Source of the DNA: Cryptosporidium bovis
Taxonomy: Eukaryota > Apicomplexa > Conoidasida > Eucoccidiorida > Cryptosporidiidae
DNA length: 64,000 nucleotides
Assembly: GCA_009768925.2 (NCBI GenBank)
Contig: VHIT02000030.1
Span: forward strand, 1 to 64,000
Direction of reading: 5' to 3'
Under the pieces are notes generated by a model, which was not told the DNA's origin, ran no database searches, and saw nothing but the letters and a program-made list of their open reading frames with translations. Made by a program: the position numbers and the translations under genes. Position 1 is the first letter of the stretch, and the number at the start of each line of letters is the position of its first letter. Below are positions 10,201 to 20,274 of this stretch, in pieces.

Positions 10201-13200
10201 ATATACTGGGTACAAAATTACAAGAATATTTTAAATAGACAATATTTAAGTTCAATAAATAGCAAAGGTACACAAGTGAATTATAATCAAGTACTATTGG
10301 ACACGGCGGCTGTTGGAGTCATTTCATATACAGAAAGTGCACTAGTTCCATTCCATGAACAGCTTTATTTGAAACCTCAAAAATTGCCTTCTTTTATAAC
10401 GGTTTCTAGAGACAAATACTACATTCATTTTTTGTTGAAATATATAATCAGTGGAATTGATAAATCGACATTAAAATCTCTAATATTTATATTATTTCAG
10501 CTTATTAATAGAGATTCCGAAGTTATACTATCATTAATAACTGATTCGCCTTCATTATTACTTCAAATAAGATCAACCTTTACGGAAATACTATCTAATC
10601 CAAGTAACGACAAATTCCCAGTTCAAATTGAGAAACTTATTCTTGAAAACGAAGTTTCATTTATTTCCATCTGGAATTCGGAATCATCATTCTTTCCTCC
10701 CGAATCTGATACTGGCACAAGAAGTAAATCTTTGGTTTCAGATCAAGAGGCTATATTTTGGGAAGAAATTACAGAAACTGATATAAAATCTTCGTCTTAT
10801 TCATGTGAATACAATCTTCTTGGTATTTCTTGCAAATCACTACTCCCAATACACAATGAATTGGAGATCTACTGGAATTTATATTTAGCTGCGTTTGTAG
10901 AGTCTAATGATTTATCTCTTTGGAGTAAGTTAAAATCTCAACTTAAGGGTTTAGTCTCTATTTCCTCATCTAAATTAGACATTTTAAATGCAAACGAAAT
11001 AATATTAAATGGTTATTTACAATCAATAGCACCAACATTTATTCCAAATAAATCTTGTGTTTATGATAAAATTTCAAGATTTCATCTTACAAGTACAAGG
11101 TCTATAATAGCTTTCATGTTATCTAAGGGTATTGAAAATGATTATATATTTTCAAGTAAAATAAAGAAAAGTACAGATTCAGTACCCACTTTGATTCCTC
11201 TTCTTCTGGGTCTTAATTTAGGATTCTCCATAGACACACCTACTATTAGAGAATATCTAATATTTTCTAGTTCCAAAACTCAAAGATATTCATCAAAGAG
11301 TTACGATGAAATATATATTCCAGATCCTTCGTCAAATTCTGAACAGGAAGCATTTCCTTTATTGACAATTATGGACATTCTTTCCAATCCACCTCAGATA
11401 CCTTTGTCAGAGCCAAATGAAAAAAAGTTTATTCATCCAGATGTGGATTTTGCTATTCTTACTCAATTAGAGCTATATTATATTTCATTGAAATTAATTA
11501 TAAACTTAATTAAGATTCCTCAACTTGTTGATTTTACTTTACGTTTAATAACAAGTAGATTTAGTACAAGATATGCAGTATTGAAGGAAAGATTACTTAT
11601 TCCTATTAGTTGGATACCAGTTGAATATCGTTGGTTGCATTATTTACACGCCTCAATGATAATTAATTTAGTATCTTCTGAATTATTTATGGTTTCACAA
11701 GTTTCTTCAGCAATGAAGATTATTGAGGACTCTGAAATCAAAGATTCCATTCTATGCGATCCTTTTTGGCTCTTAAGCGTACAAAATTTAAGTGTTATTT
11801 TCAGAATATTCCTAACATCACCAAAAACTTCCGCATCTGTTTCTGATGGATTTGATATACTTTCAATTATTATCAACCTTGGGCAAGCAATTATTGAAGA
11901 TGAAGCTAGTTTTGAGATTGATGAGTTTAGTGAGCAAGTAAGTAAGCAAGCTTATTTATTTAATTCATTCATCCCTTATTTGTCTTCAAATGGGACTCTG
12001 GTATGTGGAATTTTCAGGACATTGTCACATCCAAAACGTGACAACAGCAGTAACAAAATAGGTTTATATAAAGGACAATTTTCAACAATTGTCTCAAATT
12101 CAATCTATAACACATGTTATCATCTTTTTATCAATGAATATATCCAATTTTTTGGACTTTTACTAAATAATTTCTCAAACTATTCTTTAGACCAAATGGA
12201 TGATTCTTTAGATATGGAAACAAATATGTTCTTTACTCTCCAATCAACTATAGAACTTTGTAGGCCATATATTAATTTTTCATTCTTCCAGAAGAGCCCA
12301 ATTCCGTTGGCAACAGCTGTTCTATCAATATTCTCCCAAACATTTTTGACAATTGTGAAGATGATTTATAATTTTACATTTCCGATTCAAGACAAATTTG
12401 ATGATAATTGTACTTACAAACAATTTGTTTCACGCCATAATATTTCTGATTTACAGAAGCAGAAGATTTGTTTCACTACAATTCAAGATTGTTGCGAGGA
12501 TATTGTTAACCTATTAAGTGGATTAGAAAAAGCATCTTTAGACAGCACACATTGTTTCCCAATTGAGTGGAAAAATACACTTTTACTTTTATTATCAAAC
12601 TGTATTACCATTGATAGTATCCAGTCAACTAATGAAAATGGAATGAAAAATATAGGTGAATCATTTACAAGTACCCTACTTAGACATATTTGGCCAGAGA
12701 TTTGGGTCACTAGAAAAAAGAATAACATCAATAACCTACCATTTATTGATTTTGCTTCGCTTTTAATAAGCAATCTAAGAATTTCAAATGAAAAACATAA
12801 TCAACTTGCCATTAATGGACTTCATCTTGAAACTTATCTACCTTTAAATGTGGACTCCATAAACTTCTATTGGGTATTTAATCCTCAAGATGCTGCATTA
12901 TTTAGTTATTTTAACGGTAAAACCAAAGAATTAGAATATTTTGAAAATATGTCATTTTATCCTAATATGATAATTGGAATCAGCACAAAAGAAAATCACT
13001 CATTTCTCTCCCTATATTTACTTTTTATTATATATAACAGAATTTACCAATCAAAACAGTACTTAAGATTTTCTGATATGTCCACTCTTGTTCCATGTTC
13101 AAATGGAGATGAACACACCCAAAATATGCAAACATTAATTTGCACTTCAAAGTCTTTGGGTCTCTCATGTGTAAAAAATCTCATATTTTGGAACTACATA

Positions 13201-14466
13201 ACCATTAACTGGATAAATATGTCACAGTTATTTCTTAGAAAGATTATTGAGTCCAATTACATAAGCTGTTTACTTTCACAGGAGGTCGTTATTTTAACAT
13301 TTCAAGAGCTGTTACAATTTTTTTCTGACTTCAAAATCGTTAATTCAAAGGATTCTTTGGAAGTTCAGTATAATAAAATTTTTAATCATTCTGAACTCGT
13401 ACTTTCACTTTTTTCGTTGGTGATTAAAATAATAAATAATGGGATAATTCCAAATAATACTCTTGCTGGATATGGTTCCATAGATAACTTTGAAGTCATA
13501 TTAAATTGGATTGAGAAACTTGAATTTTTTTTCAACTCATTTTTTGATTTTTTTATTAAACATCTGCTATTTTGTCAACAGAATAAAAAGTTGGATTGGG
13601 ATTTTTTATTTGAGAGGCAAACCAAAAATGTTTCAAACAAATCTGGAAGCCAATATATAATTGAGAAGTTTTCACCAATATTGTGTACAATTAATTCGAT
13701 GTTTTCTAAAACACTACACACAATCATCCTTTTAATCGGTCTGAACGATAGATTAAATAGTGAAAAAATGGAATATGATGACATAATTTTAAAAATAAAT
13801 TCTTGCATATCGAACATTAAGATATTACACAGTAGATGTGGCCAAATTTTGGAAGTGGCATCGCAAATGATTTCTTCAAATTCCAATTACATTATTCCAA
13901 TTTTAATTTCATCAGTATCGTGGCTAGAATCGGAATCTAAATTCCTTTTATTGGCTCAAGAAAAGATAACTCATAATATTTTATCTAGTGGACTAAATGT
14001 TAGGCAGGAGGTATTTACAAATACAAGTAGTTTCAACAGCGATATCTCAACAATATTCAAGCTTAGATCTGATGTAATAACATGGTTGTCTAATTGTATT
14101 AATTACCTAGTAACATTGTTGAGAGACATTTTCGAGCTCAAAATCTCACAAATAACGGACAGTGAACATATTTGTGACATAATTAAAATCGTTACAAGGT
14201 CAAGTATAATAATTATGGATTACTACTACTCTCAGAATCAGAACAAAATCAATAAGAATTCGCTTATAAACACAAGGAGCATTCTCCCGGGTGATGAACA
14301 TTTTCCTGATTCATTTAAGAGCTACTTAAATACACTAAGTATAGTTCTGGAATCCCAGAATAAAAGTAAATTTGTAAGCAAAATGTCAGAACTCTACAAG
14401 AAGTGTGACTCTGAATTGGAAATACTTCAAGAAATAAAATATAAACTGGAAAAAATTGTTAATTAG
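7255..14466 (+). CDS. Very large uncharacterised protein (2403 aa)
   Basis: This is one uninterrupted 7.2-kb exon. The protein has no signal peptide and no Walker, kinase or protease motif that I can see. It is rich in long Leu/Ile/Ser helices throughout, with several Trp-containing segments near the N-terminus (WENLDPVWG, DEWWDV) and a predicted coiled coil at the extreme C-terminus. Size and all-helical composition would fit a solenoid scaffold such as the large inner-ring nucleoporins (Nup188/Nup192/Nup205 class) or a giant HEAT protein. I see no diagnostic motif for either, so this is only a suggestion. It is convergent with the CDPK gene, with 20 bases between stop codons. Confidence 0.85.
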   Translation: MWENLDPVWGTGSFEKFYNGPFKTLLSTQPDDFDEWWDVNKECVNFIDKNIMYLSNPLHSITRDSTLSLQNSGSELNEFLKRKFEYTFSILTNPLVVRMCEDLSVELSLHQIEIFGFINMALIDPSIQNESGVVNLELLFSAVMELYYRELKFLLLTIHELANNCHPCVVLGVLCDQDSDFKTNTHNSPSHAYSSENSGNLFTSQCPPICIYGCIKILESGFIKNAVNSIFHSIQEIIKLGQANIKAEPQSMVDFPSNFEVNNFLRDHYKNIIFQLVDAIAMLFSRFNPKIDEIESLMELIPNVAKIHPSSLINRPTAADYDSWDNIKQDTSEELTLSAKVLFIIIISFDYVPQRWERNNNITAFPNSLYDAMEWFCSSKRLPKASKQNLFLLKHNLISRLSQEVSNHDNSNSLSYSTKKNDVINNEFWDLETNLGRFAAFAINGAFGENSKKRFMGITYWKVFHYIQNEILGYLDPIDPVNLIFIQVIYDFYSISLNPTQDQIQWSRILQLQRRILMEKDSRQKVEKESNNSGSKDSITSILSPIICCLNVLCRRYPLASWGASKILSSCMEMFPTLSMYSSYGETDQDASSANSMPPILSELFIDLLDLAATIMMVGHYSLGQQIAHFLQNQPSNIWFHLPSIIHFITKTLSSKFSTNKNEERLLSLDSHFSGGDQPKMGIWSGSGLDKPQFFHSFCRAVLRIISFGFSTRLNISHPPSPPLLNITINLQGGKSIANFITIVLKDWSENTVLEDPRLAYALQVGCLDAISSGLIHYQASETLEIIASKISVLKRTLQYSNSDDETGIFLIKLLCCILTLNFKESNIKNLISMNTAEFHTKSKTLNINERSSCNHQLPILKWILLEILPMLENRKIFSPIRYWIIATLVLKYIRFILLSPLLDDSQEPSEESEAIIWLFRCLLSIDSPTFHQLMMLIVIDDNPHMIFIQSQGNEPCNKFKIQAAKVGLDIIKILLQRDYLFIYWVQNYKNILNRQYLSSINSKGTQVNYNQVLLDTAAVGVISYTESALVPFHEQLYLKPQKLPSFITVSRDKYYIHFLLKYIISGIDKSTLKSLIFILFQLINRDSEVILSLITDSPSLLLQIRSTFTEILSNPSNDKFPVQIEKLILENEVSFISIWNSESSFFPPESDTGTRSKSLVSDQEAIFWEEITETDIKSSSYSCEYNLLGISCKSLLPIHNELEIYWNLYLAAFVESNDLSLWSKLKSQLKGLVSISSSKLDILNANEIILNGYLQSIAPTFIPNKSCVYDKISRFHLTSTRSIIAFMLSKGIENDYIFSSKIKKSTDSVPTLIPLLLGLNLGFSIDTPTIREYLIFSSSKTQRYSSKSYDEIYIPDPSSNSEQEAFPLLTIMDILSNPPQIPLSEPNEKKFIHPDVDFAILTQLELYYISLKLIINLIKIPQLVDFTLRLITSRFSTRYAVLKERLLIPISWIPVEYRWLHYLHASMIINLVSSELFMVSQVSSAMKIIEDSEIKDSILCDPFWLLSVQNLSVIFRIFLTSPKTSASVSDGFDILSIIINLGQAIIEDEASFEIDEFSEQVSKQAYLFNSFIPYLSSNGTLVCGIFRTLSHPKRDNSSNKIGLYKGQFSTIVSNSIYNTCYHLFINEYIQFFGLLLNNFSNYSLDQMDDSLDMETNMFFTLQSTIELCRPYINFSFFQKSPIPLATAVLSIFSQTFLTIVKMIYNFTFPIQDKFDDNCTYKQFVSRHNISDLQKQKICFTTIQDCCEDIVNLLSGLEKASLDSTHCFPIEWKNTLLLLLSNCITIDSIQSTNENGMKNIGESFTSTLLRHIWPEIWVTRKKNNINNLPFIDFASLLISNLRISNEKHNQLAINGLHLETYLPLNVDSINFYWVFNPQDAALFSYFNGKTKELEYFENMSFYPNMIIGISTKENHSFLSLYLLFIIYNRIYQSKQYLRFSDMSTLVPCSNGDEHTQNMQTLICTSKSLGLSCVKNLIFWNYITINWINMSQLFLRKIIESNYISCLLSQEVVILTFQELLQFFSDFKIVNSKDSLEVQYNKIFNHSELVLSLFSLVIKIINNGIIPNNTLAGYGSIDNFEVILNWIEKLEFFFNSFFDFFIKHLLFCQQNKKLDWDFLFERQTKNVSNKSGSQYIIEKFSPILCTINSMFSKTLHTIILLIGLNDRLNSEKMEYDDIILKINSCISNIKILHSRCGQILEVASQMISSNSNYIIPILISSVSWLESESKFLLLAQEKITHNILSSGLNVRQEVFTNTSSFNSDISTIFKLRSDVITWLSNCINYLVTLLRDIFELKISQITDSEHICDIIKIVTRSSIIIMDYYYSQNQNKINKNSLINTRSILPGDEHFPDSFKSYLNTLSIVLESQNKSKFVSKMSELYKKCDSELEILQEIKYKLEKIVN

Positions 14467-14486
14467 ATAGTAATTTAATTAAAATA

Positions 14487-16985
14487 TTAATAATCGGTCT
14501 TTTCTCTTTCTGCCTTCTCTAATCCAAATGCCTTGTTGCCTCCATTATGCTTCCTGTCACAGGCATTACGTTTAAACTGAATTTCGTGATTTCCTTTTGC
14601 ATGATAATTTGTCGAATTAACTAAATTATCGGTTCCTTCAACATCATCACTTAACTTAAGTGTTTTAGCATTTTTCGAAGTGATTTCTATCTTAAAATCT
14701 TTGAAGCCTGTGCGTTTATTTAAAATTGATGAGTTTATTTTTGATTTTTCGTCATAATTCGGCATGGTATTTTGGTTAAGATTTTCGTTTTCTGTATTAA
14801 TTAAAAGCAAATCACTATACCAATAATCCATGCTATCCTCTCCACATACAAATAATACACTGTCATCATTTATATTCGTATTATGATAACATTTACAAAC
14901 CTTTTCATAACTCTCGCGAAATATATCTTGAAAGCCCTGGAATGATATCATTGAGTCTCCATTTTCATCTTTAATTATTCTAACATTCAAGTCATCGATA
15001 ATACTATTATCATTACAAAATGATAGCTTTGTTTCGGAAAATAGCTTAATTTTTTCGCTATTAATGAGCACTTTTATATCGCGTATAGAAATGTACCCGT
15101 CTTCGTCCTGATCAAGCATTTTAAAAGCCAAAGTCAAAATATCTTTCCTAGAGGCTAAGTTGGGTGATATTGCAGCAGCAACAAACTCAATGTAATCGAT
15201 CTCTCCATTCCCATCACTATCTACAGCATCCAAAAGTAGATCTATATGATGTGACGGTAATTTCAATTCCCTTTTAGCTGCAATGTATTGAATAGCTGTT
15301 CTTAAATCACTTATCTTAATTTTACCTATTTGTCTTGTATCAAGCTTATAAAATACGTTTCTTAAGTTTTCAATCCACTTATCTGGACAATATCTCGCAA
15401 TGATAGTCAATGCAATTTTCTTTAGCAAAGGAGAAACATAATAACTTCTTAATGATTTCAATATGGATGTAGGGAACAAATTCAAGTCATCTGTACTCAT
15501 ACCAAATAGAGTGTTTAGATTATTATCTGGAAATGCGAATTTCTTGTTCTCGTCTCTGTCATATTCACTCTTATTCAAGTTTATGCTTAAACTTGGAAAT
15601 AGATCGCAACCTAATTCAACTGTGTTTTGTCGATTATATTGGGTAATCCAAGGATGCTGCAGTGCCATTTTTGCATCTAGTCTCTCACTTACATCGCGAT
15701 TTAGAAGTTTTTTTAGTAAATCTTTTGCTAATGGGGATATTCTGTCATAAAAAGAACCATCAAAATATATATTCTTATTTAGAACTTGTGAAATAGTATC
15801 TGAATCATTCACTCCCGGAAATGGAACAACCCCTAATAAAAGTAGATGTAATAAGACACCTGAACTCCATATGTCACATTTTGGTCCATATGAAGAACTT
15901 GTACTATTTAATATTTCTGGAGCAACAAAATAAGGCGTTCCTGCCTTTGTAGTCATCCCGAAATATTCACCTGTATTTAATGTGTAGAATTCTTTCGAAA
16001 GACCAAAATCAACTAACCTAATTTCGTGTCCAACTCTAGATGAGAATAGAAAATTTTCCGGTTTAATATCACGGTGGCAAATTCCCTGGTTATGTAGATA
16101 TTGCAATGCACTAAATATTTGCCTCATTATATTGGATACTAGTTGTTCTTTATTTGTAATTTCAGCCTCTTTTATACCTTCTTTATATTTAGATGACTCA
16201 TCTTTACATTCTGGGCAAGGGCATATAACCAAAAACTTATTTTTTGTTTCTTTGTTTTCTTGCTGAGTTCTCGTTTCAATTTTATCGAGTAGATGACCAC
16301 CATGACATAATTCCATAACAAGACATATATACTGCTCATCCTCATATACCTCATAAAGACGTGTGATATTCGGATGGTGCAATTTCTTCATTATTTTTAC
16401 TTCGGTTTTAATTCTCTCCACATCTTTTGGATTTATTTGTCTAATTTTATTTTTGTTCATTATTTTAACTGCACGCACTGTGTTTGTAAAAATTTCTATT
16501 GCTACTCTAACCACTCCATAAGATCCTTGACCAATAACTCCTCTTAGTTCATATCTCTTTTGAAGCTCAAGTAGCGAACCTGTAGATACAAAAGTATTAT
16601 GACTAAATTTAAGTTTAAATGATGGAGAGAAACACATAACCTTTGCTCTCTCTGTGCTTCTAAATTTGCTTTTATACTTATAATTTTCTGTACTCGAACA
16701 CTTTCTGTTATTTGCATACCGAGCTGGTGGAGTGACAGACATTACATGCAATCTCTCCTTTCTATACCATTCACTTATACACCCTATCTGCTCAATTCCA
16801 GTTCTAGATCGTCCAGTATTACCACTTATACCTACTCTTTCAATAGAATTAGAGTCTGAGTGGAGTCCATTTTCATCTATTTCATATTCACCTGAATTTA
16901 AATCACTTAAATTTATCTCTCGGCGGTAATGATCATATTGCCCATTTCCTAGATTTTTGTCCATCTCATAAAATCGGAAATTCAA
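14487..16985 (-). CDS. Calcium-dependent protein kinase (CDPK)
   Basis: This 832-residue Ser/Thr kinase has the plant/apicomplexan CDPK layout. After a long N-terminal extension of about 145 residues comes the kinase domain: glycine loop GQGSYGVV near residue 153, AVKIMNK Lys, HRDIKPEN near 306, DFG near 327, APE motif and a Met gatekeeper (LVMEL). A calmodulin-like domain follows. Of its four EF-hands, EF2 (DSDGNGEIDYIE) and EF3 (DQDEDGYISIRD) are canonical. EF1 (DTRQIGKIKISD) and EF4 (KDENGDSMISFQ) lack key ligands. A tail of about 130 residues follows. A Cys-rich insert (CPCPEC) lies between kinase subdomains near residue 258. Such kinases couple Ca2+ to secretion, motility and egress. The N-terminus has no Gly2 for myristoylation. 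From memory it matches the position of C. parvum cgd7_40. Confidence 0.95.
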   Translation of the reverse strand: MNFRFYEMDKNLGNGQYDHYRREINLSDLNSGEYEIDENGLHSDSNSIERVGISGNTGRSRTGIEQIGCISEWYRKERLHVMSVTPPARYANNRKCSSTENYKYKSKFRSTERAKVMCFSPSFKLKFSHNTFVSTGSLLELQKRYELRGVIGQGSYGVVRVAIEIFTNTVRAVKIMNKNKIRQINPKDVERIKTEVKIMKKLHHPNITRLYEVYEDEQYICLVMELCHGGHLLDKIETRTQQENKETKNKFLVICPCPECKDESSKYKEGIKEAEITNKEQLVSNIMRQIFSALQYLHNQGICHRDIKPENFLFSSRVGHEIRLVDFGLSKEFYTLNTGEYFGMTTKAGTPYFVAPEILNSTSSSYGPKCDIWSSGVLLHLLLLGVVPFPGVNDSDTISQVLNKNIYFDGSFYDRISPLAKDLLKKLLNRDVSERLDAKMALQHPWITQYNRQNTVELGCDLFPSLSINLNKSEYDRDENKKFAFPDNNLNTLFGMSTDDLNLFPTSILKSLRSYYVSPLLKKIALTIIARYCPDKWIENLRNVFYKLDTRQIGKIKISDLRTAIQYIAAKRELKLPSHHIDLLLDAVDSDGNGEIDYIEFVAAAISPNLASRKDILTLAFKMLDQDEDGYISIRDIKVLINSEKIKLFSETKLSFCNDNSIIDDLNVRIIKDENGDSMISFQGFQDIFRESYEKVCKCYHNTNINDDSVLFVCGEDSMDYWYSDLLLINTENENLNQNTMPNYDEKSKINSSILNKRTGFKDFKIEITSKNAKTLKLSDDVEGTDNLVNSTNYHAKGNHEIQFKRNACDRKHNGGNKAFGLEKAEREKTDY

Positions 16986-17641
16986 TTAAAAGAAATCGCT
17001 TTCTTATCTCTATATCGATAATTTTGTTTATATATCACTTATAAATACTTTAAGCTTCAAAATTTTTATAAATTATTGCAATTCAACACAAAATAACTTC
17101 ACTACAATGGAAGAATCCCTATCACGCTTATATCAATTGCATGGGAACTTACAGAGAAAAGAACTCGCCCTATTTAGTTATATGGTATTAATGTAATGGC
17201 TCAGTTTATTTGTCTGCTAGTTTGGATTCTGTTACCCACTAAAATTTTTAAATCATAAAATTTACATTCCTTTGACGACGTGGCTTAAAATTGCATGCCC
17301 ACAAATATGTGGGCAGTAATCGGTATTATACTAAAAATTATTTAAAATATAATCAGGCGCCCAGAATGTAAACCTCTAATAGTTGGAGTATGTTTCAGTG
17401 TGGATTCAGATAATTTAAAGTTTGCGGTAAATTAATAAGGGGTGCTGCAAGGTACTTTCATGTTTTAATGCGTTGTTTGAGTGGAAGGCTTTAAGACGAA
17501 TTACGCTTATTTTCTCGGCTTCTCTTTGATTTATATCACAATTCGCAAAAAAAGACCAATTAACAGATATCCTGTAATCAGCTTGAGTCTATACATATTT
17601 GCACACTTTTTCGAGAAATAAATATTTTGAGTAACGAAAGA
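16986..17641. other. Divergent intergenic region with motifs
   Basis: About 655 bases separate the divergent CDPK and small membrane-protein genes. They hold a TGCATGC at 17292-17298, an 8-bp perfect inverted repeat at 17296-17315 and a GGCGCC at 17356-17361. No reading frame of note is present. Confidence 0.55.
17296..17315. repeat. 8-bp perfect inverted repeat
   Basis: TGCCCACA and TGTGGGCA form a perfect 8-bp inverted repeat with an AATA spacer. It overlaps the TGCATGC motif at 17292-17298. It could be a dimeric protein-binding site; there is no evidence for an RNA. Confidence 0.6.
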
Positions 17642-18031
17642 ATGGCCCAGAACTACATCTATAATCAGGAATACGTTAATGAAATGAACGAACAAGCATA
17701 TAATGAATTAAATTTCAATGATGGCTCAAATAAACATAAAATAAGTAATAGCATACATATTGAAACTAAATCCGAGAATATTTTATCAGGAATAGACTCA
17801 AATGTAAAAGATGACTCACAAGTTATAAATAATGAAATGAAAGAAAAACTATACAATTCATTCACAGGGTTAGGCTTGGTAATACTTGTCTTATATATTA
17901 TTTATTTATTTAATAAAACATTATTCTGGTTTATTATAGCAACCTTCTGTATTTTGTGTTATTATTTAGTTACCGTAAAATTTGGGTTTACGGGAAACAG
18001 CAACAATATTCAAGTTAATCAAAATGTGTAA
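17642..18031 (+). CDS. Small two-TM membrane protein, unrecognised
   Basis: I start this at the first ATG (17642), giving 129 residues; the open frame extends five codons further 5' but only to a TTG. The first 80 residues are hydrophilic and Asn/Glu-rich. Two adjacent hydrophobic segments follow (about residues 84-100 and 103-118, GLVILVLYIIYLF and FWFIIATFCILCYYLV), then a short polar tail. This hairpin-like membrane anchor is unlike a signal peptide, so the N-terminal part probably faces the cytosol (inference). It is convergent with HAT1. I do not recognise a family. Confidence 0.65.
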   Translation: MAQNYIYNQEYVNEMNEQAYNELNFNDGSNKHKISNSIHIETKSENILSGIDSNVKDDSQVINNEMKEKLYNSFTGLGLVILVLYIIYLFNKTLFWFIIATFCILCYYLVTVKFGFTGNSNNIQVNQNV

Positions 18032-18107
18032 CTGTAATTTTAAATAAATAACGATGAAAATATGTTTGATATTGTTATATTTTTGTTTGTTTATTATAAG
18101 TTATTTT

Positions 18108-19700
18108 TTATATATATTGTGATCTTATCTTCCTGACTGAAATGCAGAAACTTGTGTAAGCTTGTCTCCATGCATACTCCAAGTTTTGTATCATTTCCGA
18201 TTGGGACATACCAAAAAGTGAATCGGAATTGTCTGCAAGAAGTTTCTTTTTCACAGCTATTCTAAAGAGCTTGTCAATAGTATGTCTCTCCGGATCTTTC
18301 CTCTGGGTTAATGAGCTTGTCTTATCATCTGAAAATGAATTAATAAAAAAAGTATGAGTTTTATACAAGGGAAGAGGTATAGTATATATGTACCTCATGC
18401 CCTTGTGATATAAAAACTTACCTTCTTCTAAGCCAATCCTTAAACCTCTTTGCTCATCACCATCAATAAGTTGTGGTTTCGGCATAGGTTCTGGAAAATA
18501 TTTAAAAAATGCTATAAGAACTAAGAGCCTTTCAATTTGTCTAGGTGATTCTTTAGTTAATTTGTGGATTTTTTTTTTTAGATCCTCCCATTCTTGAGTG
18601 GGTGGAAAAATACAAAGAGTAATGTCTCTCAGAACATTCAATGAATCCTTTGAATTTTCCAAAATTTTCAAGAGTTCGGTATCCTCCAGTGGCTTAAATG
18701 AGTCTTTCTTGAAAAAGTGATTTCTTATTAATATTTCTATATCAACTATATCTCTTAATTGCATCATTGATGGTGCAGGATCTTCAACTGTGATTTCCAT
18801 GATATCATCGTTTTTAATGGCAAATTGGTATATTGCATCTAAAAAGGTATAACCAAACCCCATACCCTGATATTGAGGAAATATTAATACTTGAGAAATT
18901 CTCATTCTACATTTTGGCATAGAAAAGAATAAATAAGTGGTTATTATGCCTATTATTGTGAGTGCGCTTTTCTCTATGATCACTGGAAGCCATATTGTCC
19001 ATCTGTCCTCTTGGTCAATCGAAGATGCAGATTCAATGTACCAGTGCAAAAACCACTCAATTCTTCGATGAAGAGTCTGAAAATTTTTTACAATAGGATG
19101 TTCCTCGTAGCAAACAGCTTTTTCGCCAGAATTATTACCTCTATTCAATATTGTCAATAAGTTTTCAGGTTCAGCTAAATCTATCCTTCTTAATTGGATT
19201 TCTTTATTTTCTTCTAACTTTAATTTTTTTGAAAATTTATCTATTGTAACACCCGGTAGAAAAACCAAATTTATTTTAATTCTTTCAATGAATTCTTCTC
19301 TGGAACAAAATTCGCCTTCTAATGGAACAGTTTTTAATTGTATAATGATTTCATTTATGTAATCTTGTCTTACTGCATCCGATAAACTTAAAATTTCTTT
19401 ACTCACATTCTTACTTTGAACAACTTCAACATCAACATATACATCGAACCAATTACATGAATAGTAAATGTGAATGTACGTCTCGTATCCTTCCAATAAA
19501 GAAATCTTTTCATCAGGAAAGAAGTGATGTGCGTAGTGTGGTGTAAACGTTTTTTCATTTTCTCTTCCAATAATATCTTTGGGAGTCATACATTTGTGAA
19601 AAAACACTCTTTTAAGTACATTACACATCTTCCTGGGGAAGGTTACCTGGGAAACACTTTCCTCACTTAGTCTCGCTTTTTTCATTGGCAGGTCATCCAT
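18108..19700 (-). CDS. HAT1: Type B histone acetyltransferase HAT1
   Basis: The sequence matches the HAT1/Kat1 family: an N-terminal HAT1 domain (HHFFPDEKISLLEGYETYIHIYY region) and a GNAT core with the acetyl-CoA loop RISQVLIFPQYQGMGFGY near residue 265. HAT1 acetylates newly made histone H4 at Lys5/Lys12 before deposition. The frame is open as 530 residues, but it contains a 93-nt segment (18421-18329) with GTAAGT donor and TTTTCAG acceptor. It has no stop and a length divisible by three. Removing it joins 19700-18422 to 18328-18108, gives 499 residues, and replaces an unusual aromatic stretch by Glu-Glu-Asp-Asp-Lys. I favour splicing. The family is usually about 375-420 residues, so the C-terminus here is somewhat extended. 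Confidence 0.92.
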   Translation of the reverse strand: MDDLPMKKARLSEESVSQVTFPRKMCNVLKRVFFHKCMTPKDIIGRENEKTFTPHYAHHFFPDEKISLLEGYETYIHIYYSCNWFDVYVDVEVVQSKNVSKEILSLSDAVRQDYINEIIIQLKTVPLEGEFCSREEFIERIKINLVFLPGVTIDKFSKKLKLEENKEIQLRRIDLAEPENLLTILNRGNNSGEKAVCYEEHPIVKNFQTLHRRIEWFLHWYIESASSIDQEDRWTIWLPVIIEKSALTIIGIITTYLFFSMPKCRMRISQVLIFPQYQGMGFGYTFLDAIYQFAIKNDDIMEITVEDPAPSMMQLRDIVDIEILIRNHFFKKDSFKPLEDTELLKILENSKDSLNVLRDITLCIFPPTQEWEDLKKKIHKLTKESPRQIERLLVLIAFFKYFPEPMPKPQLIDGDEQRGLRIGLEEGKFLYHKGMRYIYTIPLPLYKTHTFFINSFSDDKTSSLTQRKDPERHTIDKLFRIAVKKKLLADNSDSLFGMSQSEMIQNLEYAWRQAYTSFCISVRKIRSQYI

Positions 19701-20274
19701 TATTATCTATAGTTGTACTCAAGTATAAAGGTAAAATTATCTCTAAATTTGACACTTAATTATGTCATAAATTAATTAACTGAACTAACTTAAGTTATTA
19801 CTAGTGCTCTCTGTTCTTATATACTACCTTTTTTCTACACAAAACGTAAATTCCATCCCACAAATTACCAACATCATGGGCGCTAAAAAGTCTAATTGAA
19901 TAAGGTAATGGTTTGCATGCAAAAAAATATTTGAATAAATAGAATACATACCAATTTGAACTTTGAATAAAAAATGATAGAGTTATATAGTAACTTTAAG
20001 AATAAACTTAAAAAGTTTTATATGTTCAATTCTTTAAAATAAACTATGATGAAGACATCTTACTTTTTCAACTCATCTTTTTTTGACAATCTGACTCGAA
20101 TCCGTGATAAATAGTTAATATTGTAGACGTTCTCGTCTTAAAATAAAGTGTGATATTGACCTAATATACTTTTTTAATTTTGTATAAGCATACAATAAAA
20201 CTTCTAGAAATGTTACTATTATTACTTTGAAATGTATTTTCGAGAAAAAAATATTCTCTTCCCTTTATTAATTC
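19701..20274. other. Divergent intergenic region
   Basis: About 575 bases separate HAT1 and the RING gene. A GGCGC half-site lies at 19879-19883 and the palindrome TTTGCATGCAAA at 19912-19923. No gene is visible. Confidence 0.5.
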
